Below are positions 17,501 through 23,103 of a stretch of 24,003 nucleotides of DNA, piece after piece; position 1 is the first letter of the stretch; the number at the start of each line of letters is the position of its first letter. The notes under the pieces were generated by a model. It was not told the origin of the DNA. It saw nothing but the letters and a program-made list of their open reading frames with translations, and searched no databases. The position numbers and the translations under genes are program-made. The DNA is taken from IMG/VR virus record IMGVR_UViG_3300017786_000141, positions 1 through 24,003 of that record, one strand, 5' to 3'. This DNA is from a virus.

Positions 17501-18661
17501 TATGATGCGCTAGCAGGTTGTGATGATGGTAGCTGTGCATATGCTAATTGTGTAGGCTCAAATGGACAGAGCAGCTTAGGCCCTGGAACCTATTATGGTG
17601 GTAGTTATGGTGCTTTAGGTTATGGCCTTGTAGGAAATGTTACTCCATATTCGCCTGGTGTCGGTGGAAGTAATCCAACAAAAACTAATGTTCAAGAATT
17701 TGATCCTTCTATGGTCGGTTTTAACATGGCATGTAACGGTATAAATACATATAACAATACTACTTTTTTACCTTCTAACAATCATAGAGCTTTTCATGCT
17801 GATTTTACTAATTTAATGGTTGAAGGACAATTGCCATCTACAACACCTTTGCTATCACCTGATACAGCGCTTTGGACGCTTTTTACTAGTCAAACTTCAG
17901 ATAATGGAACAAATAACTCTAGCTACACTGGTGTTTGTGGAAACACTACTACGCATAATTTTTGGTCAAGAGACCATCTTAACGTTGGATCAATGTACAG
18001 AAAATGGTCATCAAGTAGAACAAGACTTTATTTAAAAGGCATGCACGATACCTACATTTCAAGCGGTTTGCATGGTGGTACAAGCGGAAACAATGCAGAT
18101 ATTACATCAATTATTGCGAGCACAAGAGGTTTATCTGGAGGTATACCATACGGTATTCACGGTATGTATATTAAATTAGATAATTTGGATGTTAATGATG
18201 AATACACATTTGATATTAGATATAGATATATACCTAAATGGAATAACAACTACACAAATACTGACCACGTAACTTTTAACAAACAAAGTGATGATTTAAG
18301 AGCACACATACGGCTTGGCTGGGGTTATTATGGAACAAATGGAATAAATAGTGCTGATGATAGTAATGGTAATCTTGCATTTATAGATTACAATGGTATT
18401 GTAGGGCAAGGAGTTACTCAAATACCACCAAACGATATAGCAAACTGGGGAGGCGTTACAGGTGATGGACCTTATCACAGTTTAATAGAAGGTAGACTGA
18501 GACAGCGGAAAGCTTACAAGACAAATGGTCAAGCTAATATAGATATGCATAGAGAACAAATTAATTTTTCACCTACTCACGCAAATAACAATGTTTTAAT
18601 GATTTCTATAGGTAATGGGTTTAGAATGGATATTGAAGCAATACAAATTTACTGCGTTTAA
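14522..18661 (+). CDS. Large cysteine-repeat tail fibre/adhesin-like protein
   Basis: This 1379-residue protein is a likely receptor-binding fibre or spike. Residues 1-205 form a beta-rich N-terminal domain, probably the virion attachment part. It shares HITPKNSLDPVFAGDF-like and FDLDL-like signatures with the next small protein. Residues about 216-655 are a Cys-rich repeat block of GCTDxxAxNY...DDGSC units mixed with PDVNGxC and NYDPxAN units. Residues about 657-955 form a Gly/Asn/Thr-rich beta domain without Cys until near the end. Residues about 957-1005 hold two more repeats. Residues about 1010-1379 form a final Gly/Asn/Ser-rich domain with Trp and Tyr (WSRDHLNVGSMYRKWSSSRT), a plausible carbohydrate-binding tip. 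GCTD...DDGSC repeats are known from secreted Bacteroidota proteins, where Cys may pair and the Asp-rich loops resemble calcium sites. No signal peptide or T9SS sorting tail is present, so it is not itself a secreted host protein. The substrate is unknown. Confidence 0.72.
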   Translation: MPTNNHANNKYEVTVYNISTVSGNPGAGAHIAELHITPKNSLDPVFAGDFKINSLPSQYKASSHYPTPYGPRTTSYTHPDFSGLYPTTDSYEFYYIGWQSFNTITGFSSTSTAGYIAQAHFMEVYQNDNGDLINNEPIGSGGLNDPSSGPTSLNLYINTWLAAETDPADRGTISANVNPVFIRLFIILHNLPDPFTADILQLFDLDLVPHAVTNYGCTDPNAINYSASANIDDGSCTYFGCTNDNTGSWPDINGNNVDGTPCLGGTLFTTQPTGYNIINYPCIDANTGLANGYETVNFNPQAAIDDGSCLIPVTGCGDDTYIEYNPNADFVDNTTNCITPIVYGCVDSSYSGSDINPDVNGYCVSGAAAVGGFCAVGDGYFAYNYDPSANVNQVSLTDTSDPCGYCTVYGCTDNTAFNYDASADCDDGSCIATITGCFDPQGNDPTTGLPLSSNYNYLGTTGAINHDPTVNTINLNDCYYFPGCTDSADLTYFQQTYIDANGVTQLMFNACVGGSVVDYDDGSCSGTTNFIAGCTDPNANNYLISAVVDDCSCIYPNPVGGCMDDTVGDNPDVNGDCTNTDPATGNIINVGYPNPHGCGGTDGYLSANYDPAANTTSITDPATNITTTYTCDYYGCTDSNGSNYDATATLDDGTCVVDGVYYSIIGSGHLNIPNTNLNNGTINNPTPNVHIGATAMGNTLTGAGPSNGFITNQGLVDFSLYEGFTFEDENGNVLESTAFLFTMFGHLAGSPASWENFPLIFSTAPSFKNAQEVNLMVLNQYLVSEAVLVVAGEIDIATLDPGFNSTAWSITPHPSVTYSGINSDPSSPYFGTFEFSHGDIADIGLDGDSAHNPATDGPGYQFEIVEEYTGTDRANIIALLADQRQQGVWGGVELDQYLFGWNISPGTSNPAQTGYITYLKCKFYTNNINFDYATGGQYPNLMGGFTQIEPIQFVYKPGCMDVLDCNYWADATVEDTGLCSGTYYGCTDPGATNYDALAGCDDGSCAYANCVGSNGQSSLGPGTYYGGSYGALGYGLVGNVTPYSPGVGGSNPTKTNVQEFDPSMVGFNMACNGINTYNNTTFLPSNNHRAFHADFTNLMVEGQLPSTTPLLSPDTALWTLFTSQTSDNGTNNSSYTGVCGNTTTHNFWSRDHLNVGSMYRKWSSSRTRLYLKGMHDTYISSGLHGGTSGNNADITSIIASTRGLSGGIPYGIHGMYIKLDNLDVNDEYTFDIRYRYIPKWNNNYTNTDHVTFNKQSDDLRAHIRLGWGYYGTNGINSADDSNGNLAFIDYNGIVGQGVTQIPPNDIANWGGVTGDGPYHSLIEGRLRQRKAYKTNGQANIDMHREQINFSPTHANNNVLMISIGNGFRMDIEAIQIYCV
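15548..15811 (+). repeat. Compound repeat, copy 1
   Basis: Residues 343-430 run in the order YGCVD, NPDVNGYC, NYDPSANVNQVSLTD, YGCTD, DDGSC. The same order occurs again at 16199-16486, so these are two copies of a larger repeat of about 90 residues. Linkers between the motifs differ in length. Confidence 0.6.
16199..16486 (+). repeat. Compound repeat, copy 2
   Basis: Residues 560-655 run in the order GGCMD, NPDVNGDC, NYDPAANTTSITD, YGCTD, DDGTC. This parallels copy 1 at 15548-15811 with a longer linker after the second motif. Copy number variation within the fibre is a likely source of length change. Confidence 0.6.
17390..17536 (+). repeat. Second short cysteine-repeat block
   Basis: Residues 957-1005 hold two repeats, one starting PGCMD and ending with a degenerate EDTGLC, and one starting YGCTDPGATNYD and ending CDDGSC. 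They separate the middle beta domain from the C-terminal domain of the fibre, so they may act as a stiff joint. Confidence 0.7.
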
Positions 18662-18662
18662 A

Positions 18663-19112
18663 ATGAATAAATATACAATAACAACATTTACTAAATCAGG
18701 GTTGCAACCAAATGTTTCTAACCAACTTAATAATGTTAGAGGTGTTTTAAGAATAATTCCAAATCAAGGAGAGCAAATTATTGCTGGTAATTTTACTATA
18801 GATGGCCAAAGAGGTTATCCGCTTGGTGACGCACCATACCCACTTGCAAGGCATAGGAGTTTAACTTATTTAGAAGAGCAAGCGAGTAACGTTTACACTT
18901 TCAAAACACCTACGAGTTTTGATATTAACGGAAATGCTATCGCGTGGACTGATTTTAATTCTGCAATAGAAAATATAAAACTAACAGAAAGATATAATCA
19001 AACATCTAACTTTCCTATATTTATTGTTGTAGAAGTTAATTTTACACAAGCATTTAAAACAGCTAACATAGGTAGTAATATAAGTATAAATTTGGACTTT
19101 GATTTAAAATAA
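18663..19112 (+). CDS. Small fibre-associated/appendage protein (149 residues)
   Basis: I start this gene at 18663, one base after the preceding stop, within TTTAAAATGAATAAA. An in-frame ATG at 18615 would overlap the fibre gene by 47 bases and would add a 16-residue segment with no recognisable pattern. The protein starts NKYTITTF, contains VLRIIPNQGEQIIAGNFTID near 29-48, and ends ISINLDFDLK. The fibre gene upstream starts with NKYEVTVY, then HITPKNSLDPVFAGDFKIN, and its N-terminal domain ends LQLFDLDL. This suggests that the small protein and the fibre N-terminal domain share a fold, as if one arose from the other. It may cap, anchor or replace a fibre. No enzyme motif is visible. It is beta-rich, with no membrane segment. 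Confidence 0.68.
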   Translation: MNKYTITTFTKSGLQPNVSNQLNNVRGVLRIIPNQGEQIIAGNFTIDGQRGYPLGDAPYPLARHRSLTYLEEQASNVYTFKTPTSFDINGNAIAWTDFNSAIENIKLTERYNQTSNFPIFIVVEVNFTQAFKTANIGSNISINLDFDLK

Positions 19113-19116
19113 TAAT

Positions 19117-20583
19117 ATGAAAAAATTAATAAAAAACTTTTTAATTTCAACTCAAGATGCCGCTGCTGCAAGCTCTATTAGGGAGTTTACAATAAACGGT
19201 GACGTTGGCTCTGTTTTTGATTTGCAAATTACAAACGAAGATGGCCACTATTATAGTTTTGAAAAAGGCAACTTTTCTGCTGGTGCAAAGCTTTCTACAA
19301 CAGCTAGCACTAGAGGTTCTATAGAAAACTCTTATGAATTTCATATACTTAACGTAAATGCAAGTATTGTGGTTGGTATGATTGTTACTGGAGACGGTAT
19401 TGTTGGTGAAACAAAAGTTGTTGGCTTAAAAAACCCTGGTACAGTAACAAGCCCTAGTGTTGTTGTTATGGATAAAGCACACACAATTCCAGATTCAACA
19501 ACTGTTACTTTTGTAGCAGAAAAAGGTTTAAATGAATATAAAATGGCGTCAGGATCATACACAGGCTCTGTTGTTTTACCAACTGTAACAGATGACGATC
19601 ATTATGTATTTTTATTAACAGCATCTCACAAAGACAATACTTTTTTAGAGAACATAGAGCCTGAAATTGACTTAAATATTGGAAGTAGTAATTATGGTGA
19701 GTTTTTAACAACCGGTTTTAGAAACGATCTTTTTAAATCAATTAGAATAAATCAATTTGTAAATACAACCGCTACTGTAAATTTAGTTTCTAGTGTGTTA
19801 ACAAATGCTGATATTAACTTAACCTCTTTTTCTTTTGATATTAGTAAACCTAGAGGTTTTACTTCTAGCGCTGGTTTTAAAACATCTTTTAAATGGACTA
19901 TTGTTTGCCCTACAAACCTTGCTATTAGAAAATCACTAGATTTAGAAGCAAAGTATTTTAAAACAAATGAAACTCAAACGGTAAATGGTGCTATTACAAA
20001 TAGTAGAACTGTTGTGTTAGATTCTGTTGATAATTTAAAAATAGGTATGCAAATTACCGCTGTTAGCTCTGGTTCTTTAGCAGGTAATAGTCATATACAG
20101 TTAATTGATAGAAACAACAAAACAATTGTTATTGGCGCAAACAACTCTTTTGCAGATGGTATTACTTTAACTTTTTCAGCTCGTGGATCTAGTGGTCCTA
20201 ATGCTTACGGTACTAATTTAGTTTTTCAAAATTTAGCAGTTGAAATACCTGACTTAACCGTTACTGTTAATGGAGCTACTAGCAATAATACAACTTTAGT
20301 TTTAGACGATGCTAGCTTTATTCAAGACGGTGCTACTACTATAATAAAAGGCGTTGGCATTGACGTTGATAACACTGTTACACACGTAGCAACTAGAGCT
20401 TCTGGGTCAAACAGTTTAACGCTTTCAGCAGCTAAAACAGTAGAAGATGGTGTAACTTTAACTGTAGAAGGCAGTAGCTCAACAGCAATTATAACAGGTG
20501 ATGTTATTTTAACGCGAATGGGTAGTTTAGATTTTACAACAAGTTTAGATTTATCAGACTTTTTAGGAATAGGTGTATCATAA
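19117..20583 (+). CDS. Modular appendage protein with repeated beta modules
   Basis: The core of this 488-residue protein starts REFTINGDVGSVFDLQITNE (about 23-42), followed by YYSFEKGNFSAG. I recognise this as a domain common in tail or fibre regions of uncultured marine phages. The core is interrupted by a module at about residues 79-138 (GMIVTGDGIVGETKV, then TVTFVAEKG) and resumes with YKMASGSYTGSVVLPTVTDD. Two further modules lie at about 289-358 (VNGAITNSRTVVLDS...GMQIT...ITLTFSARG) and 384-454 (VNGATSNNTTLVLDD...VTLTVEG). A short tail ends SLDLSDFLGIGVS. The modules resemble one in the connector protein at 8091. A virion appendage or fibre-linker role is likely; no catalytic motif is visible. 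The ATG follows an AATAATAAT leader four bases after the previous stop. Confidence 0.65.
   Translation: MKKLIKNFLISTQDAAAASSIREFTINGDVGSVFDLQITNEDGHYYSFEKGNFSAGAKLSTTASTRGSIENSYEFHILNVNASIVVGMIVTGDGIVGETKVVGLKNPGTVTSPSVVVMDKAHTIPDSTTVTFVAEKGLNEYKMASGSYTGSVVLPTVTDDDHYVFLLTASHKDNTFLENIEPEIDLNIGSSNYGEFLTTGFRNDLFKSIRINQFVNTTATVNLVSSVLTNADINLTSFSFDISKPRGFTSSAGFKTSFKWTIVCPTNLAIRKSLDLEAKYFKTNETQTVNGAITNSRTVVLDSVDNLKIGMQITAVSSGSLAGNSHIQLIDRNNKTIVIGANNSFADGITLTFSARGSSGPNAYGTNLVFQNLAVEIPDLTVTVNGATSNNTTLVLDDASFIQDGATTIIKGVGIDVDNTVTHVATRASGSNSLTLSAAKTVEDGVTLTVEGSSSTAIITGDVILTRMGSLDFTTSLDLSDFLGIGVS
19351..19530 (+). repeat. GMxVxG beta module 1, inserted in the core domain
   Basis: Residues about 79-138 include GMIVTGDGIVGETKVVGL and end TVTFVAEKG. 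It sits between two halves of the core domain rather than at a domain border, which suggests insertion into a loop. It is the copy closest to the connector-protein module. Confidence 0.55.
19981..20190 (+). repeat. Beta module 2
   Basis: Residues about 289-358 begin VNGAITNSRTVVLD, pass through KIGMQIT and end ITLTFSARG. The start matches module 3, so these two look like a duplicated pair. Confidence 0.55.
20266..20478 (+). repeat. Beta module 3
   Basis: Residues about 384-454 begin VNGATSNNTTLVLD and end VTLTVEG. The GM position has changed, but the order of motifs (V-N-G-A start, V-T central, LTLSA, then VTLTV) follows module 2. Confidence 0.55.
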
Positions 20584-20595
20584 AAAAATAATAAA

Positions 20596-20976
20596 ATGCC
20601 AAGTACAATAATAAATTTTTCACACAAAATAAATACTTCAGTTCAGGTAGGTGATACGGCTTATTGCCTTGATAGCGATCCTGCTAACGTTGGTGGTTTT
20701 GGAACAGCTGAAGAGCAAAACATTCAGCTTATAGGTGGTATAACAAATATAGATAGAATACTAAACAACATTACTTGTGATTTGCCAAATGGCACGCCAA
20801 CAGGCTTAGATCCTTTAAACAACACTGAGCCTTATATATTTTTTGGTAAAAACGAGTCTGTTAATACTTCTGGAGTAAAAGGTTATTATGCAAACGCTAA
20901 ATTTGTTAATAATAATTATGTAGAGCCTGCGGAGTTATTTGCAGTAAGCTCTGAAGTTAAAGAAAGTAGTAAATAA
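20596..20976 (+). CDS. Conserved 126-residue virion-region protein, unknown function
   Basis: The protein starts with INFSHKINTSVQVGDTAYC, contains a beta-rich middle, and ends with a FVNNNYVEPAELFAVSSEVK-type segment, then ESSK. I recognise this overall pattern (INFSHPL...VQVGDT...LF..K...LGYYA..KF.NN...KAELF.V.SEI.ESSK) from uncultured marine phages, where it recurs near tail and appendage genes without an assigned role. It has two Cys (near residues 23 and 60), no membrane segment and no enzyme motif. Its size and beta content suit a small virion component or tail-tip assembly protein. Its position, between fibre-type genes and ejection-type genes, supports a structural role. It starts after a TAAAAAAATAATAAA leader. 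The existence of the gene is secure; the role is unknown. Confidence 0.7.
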   Translation: MPSTIINFSHKINTSVQVGDTAYCLDSDPANVGGFGTAEEQNIQLIGGITNIDRILNNITCDLPNGTPTGLDPLNNTEPYIFFGKNESVNTSGVKGYYANAKFVNNNYVEPAELFAVSSEVKESSK

Positions 20977-21016
20977 TACATAAAAAGTGTAATTATAAAT
21001 AAATAAAAGATAAAAT

Positions 21017-21745
21017 ATGGCTTTAGGTTTAATAAAAAAACAAATAATACATACTTCTGATAATACTAGCTCTCCTTTAAAGCTTTTTGGTTCTGGTAAA
21101 AGAAAAGATGCTTTAACAGCTGCTACAAATGAGTACAACACTCAAATGCAAGCGTACAAAGACATGGAGATTACAAATCCATACGCAGAAAATGTGTATA
21201 GCAACATGGAAAACACTGCAGAGGATTTAACGGTTAACCAACAACAAGCACAATTTGAAGCTCAAAAAGGTGCACAGCAAAGAGCTAATATAATGTCAAA
21301 CATGGCTGGAGCAGCTGGAGGTTCTGGTGTTGCTGGTTTAGCGCAGGCAATGGCAAATCAAGGTCAACTATCAACGCAAAGAGCTTCTGCTAGTATAGGA
21401 CAACAAGAGTCTGCAAATCAAAGAATGGCAGCTCAACAGGCGGGAAGAAATCAACAACTAGAACGTCAAGGTAGATTACAAGTTCAACAAGGTGCTGCTA
21501 ACGTTCAGCAGATGGAAATGGATAAACAAGCTACTATGCTTGGCATGTCAATGCAGCAAGTCGGTAACGCACAAGATGCTATTGCAGCTCACAAAGCAAT
21601 GATGGGTAATATAGTTGGTGGTGTTTTAGGAGCTGTAGGTCAAATAGCTGCAGCACCGCTTGGCGCAACTAAAAATATAACTAACAATACAACTCTCGGT
21701 ATGAACGCAAACAAATTTAATAACTTAACAACAGGATTAGTATAA
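21017..21745 (+). CDS. Internal virion/ejection protein, gp14-like
   Basis: This 242-residue protein is probably held inside the capsid and released into the cell envelope during infection. Residues about 70-195 are Gln/Ala-rich and helical, with a Gly/Ala segment, MSNMAGAAGGSGVAGLAQAM (about 93-112), and long Gln-rich helix beyond. Residues about 196-221 (GNIVGGVLGAVGQIAAAPLG) form a glycine-zipper-like hydrophobic helix that could insert into a membrane. Such composition, at this gene position before two more internal-protein genes, matches T7 gp14-type proteins that form the first part of the ejection channel. Similarity to T7 gp14 by sequence is not claimed. Many marine phages carry a protein of the same pattern (NPYEDLTVN-like motif, then AGAAGGSG). 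Its stop overlaps the next start (TAATG), so translation of the two is probably coupled. Confidence 0.68.
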   Translation: MALGLIKKQIIHTSDNTSSPLKLFGSGKRKDALTAATNEYNTQMQAYKDMEITNPYAENVYSNMENTAEDLTVNQQQAQFEAQKGAQQRANIMSNMAGAAGGSGVAGLAQAMANQGQLSTQRASASIGQQESANQRMAAQQAGRNQQLERQGRLQVQQGAANVQQMEMDKQATMLGMSMQQVGNAQDAIAAHKAMMGNIVGGVLGAVGQIAAAPLGATKNITNNTTLGMNANKFNNLTTGLV

Positions 21746-23088
21746 TGGCGGCAGATCAAAATTTAATACAGGCTACTAGAGCTATGGGCGTTAGCAAGTA
21801 CAGAGATGACTCTGGCTGGGTTAAAGCTTTGGCTAGTATAGGTAAATACGTTGCGTCAAAACAAGCTTTAAAACAACAACTCAGTATTAATAGCGACGCT
21901 GCTTTTTCAACTATAGAAGATGCAGATATAGAGGGTTTATTAGAATACAAAAAGCTTGCAAACGAGTATACTAAAATAATGGCTAAACAACCTAGTTGGT
22001 CAAAAAAATATAAACAAGCAACAAAAGATTACAACGATTTAATGCAAGCTGTAGAATTAAATAAAGCTGGTAATACAGCTTTTGCTGCTTATAAACATGA
22101 TATAGAAGTTAACAACGGCCAAATATCAAAAGCACATGCTGGTAAAGAAGATAATATTGGTGATGAAATATATTTTGGAAGATATACTAAAACTTTTACA
22201 AACGAAGGACCTTCTCTTTACTTTCCAGAGTTAGGTATGGATATACTAGTTAAAGACTTGCCTACTTTTACAAAAAGAGATGAAGGTAAAGATGTTACAA
22301 CCGCTATGAAAAACATAGTAGATAAAAACGGGGCAAAAGTAAAAGTTAATGGTGGTAGATTTATTGAACAAAATGTTTCTAAAGATTTAAATGGTTCTAT
22401 GTCTTGGTGGGGTAATAAAAAACAAAGAGATATTCAAATGTTTGACACTGAATATACTTATAACGGTGACGAAAGTTATACTTTTGGTAAATATATTGCA
22501 GAAAAACACGGTTTTGATGGAATATTAGATGAAGCTGAAAAACAAGCTGGAGGCTTTGAGCCAGGTGAACGTGAAGCAACTAAAGACGTTATGATTTCTA
22601 TGATAAACGAAGGTAATACGTCTGACTATTTAAAACAAGAATATAAAAACTTTATAACAGAAGTTTCAAGACAAGATCACCAAGTAAATAGAACAAAAAA
22701 AATAGACAAAAAAACAGGTCAACAAATAGAAGAGCCTAGAAATAGAGTTGTTACTAATTTATTTGACAACTCTAGAGTTGATGTTGATCCGGAAAGAGCA
22801 TTACGTTATAGAAATGAAATAATAAATGTAAATTCAGAATCAGAAGACTTAAGTTGGTATAGTGGTGGTGGCTACGTGTTCAAGCCAGTTCTTTTAGAAA
22901 AAGAAAGAGGTGTAGAAATGTGGGGTTATGAGCGTTACAACAATGGTGTTAAAGAAATGAATCATTTAGATCCACAACTCTCTTACTACAATATTAACCA
23001 TATGAAAGAAACATTTGGAGTAAAAGATATTGATATGGTAGATATAGTGAACTATTACAAAGACGAAAAACAAGAAGGATTACCATAA
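21745..23088 (+). CDS. Second internal virion protein candidate, gp15-like position
   Basis: This 447-residue protein begins AADQNLIQATRAMGVSKYRD. It has an N-terminal helical region (about 20-130) rich in Lys, Gln and Ala, then a mixed, polar middle with motifs such as DEIYFGRYTKTF and SWWGNKKQRDIQMFDTEYTY (about 217-236). The C-terminal part includes PRNRVVTNLFDNSRVDVDPE and YSGGGYVFKPVLLEKERGVE. I see no signal peptide, membrane segment or enzymatic motif. It sits between the glycine-rich protein and a longer internal-type protein, with a one-base overlap at its start. By analogy with T7 gp14-gp15-gp16, this is the middle part of an ejected complex. That is a positional inference; a cargo protein of another kind is also possible. 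Confidence 0.55.
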   Translation: MAADQNLIQATRAMGVSKYRDDSGWVKALASIGKYVASKQALKQQLSINSDAAFSTIEDADIEGLLEYKKLANEYTKIMAKQPSWSKKYKQATKDYNDLMQAVELNKAGNTAFAAYKHDIEVNNGQISKAHAGKEDNIGDEIYFGRYTKTFTNEGPSLYFPELGMDILVKDLPTFTKRDEGKDVTTAMKNIVDKNGAKVKVNGGRFIEQNVSKDLNGSMSWWGNKKQRDIQMFDTEYTYNGDESYTFGKYIAEKHGFDGILDEAEKQAGGFEPGEREATKDVMISMINEGNTSDYLKQEYKNFITEVSRQDHQVNRTKKIDKKTGQQIEEPRNRVVTNLFDNSRVDVDPERALRYRNEIINVNSESEDLSWYSGGGYVFKPVLLEKERGVEMWGYERYNNGVKEMNHLDPQLSYYNINHMKETFGVKDIDMVDIVNYYKDEKQEGLP

Positions 23089-23103
23089 TAAATAAAATTT
23101 AAT

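Noticed and set aside
17820-18035. A 71-residue open frame on the + strand inside the fibre gene
   Set aside because: It is an out-of-frame reading within a continuous, motif-bearing fibre gene, without an A/T-rich leader or recognisable sequence.
18615-18662. Earlier in-frame start for the 149-residue protein
   Set aside because: It would overlap the fibre gene by 47 bases. The extra residues have no pattern, while the ATG at 18663 lies one base after the previous stop with the usual A-rich context.
20322-20627. A 101-residue open frame on the minus strand
   Set aside because: It mirrors the modular appendage gene and the start of the next gene. Its Val/Ser/Thr-rich sequence is a reverse shadow of the beta modules, and no other gene in the window is on this strand.
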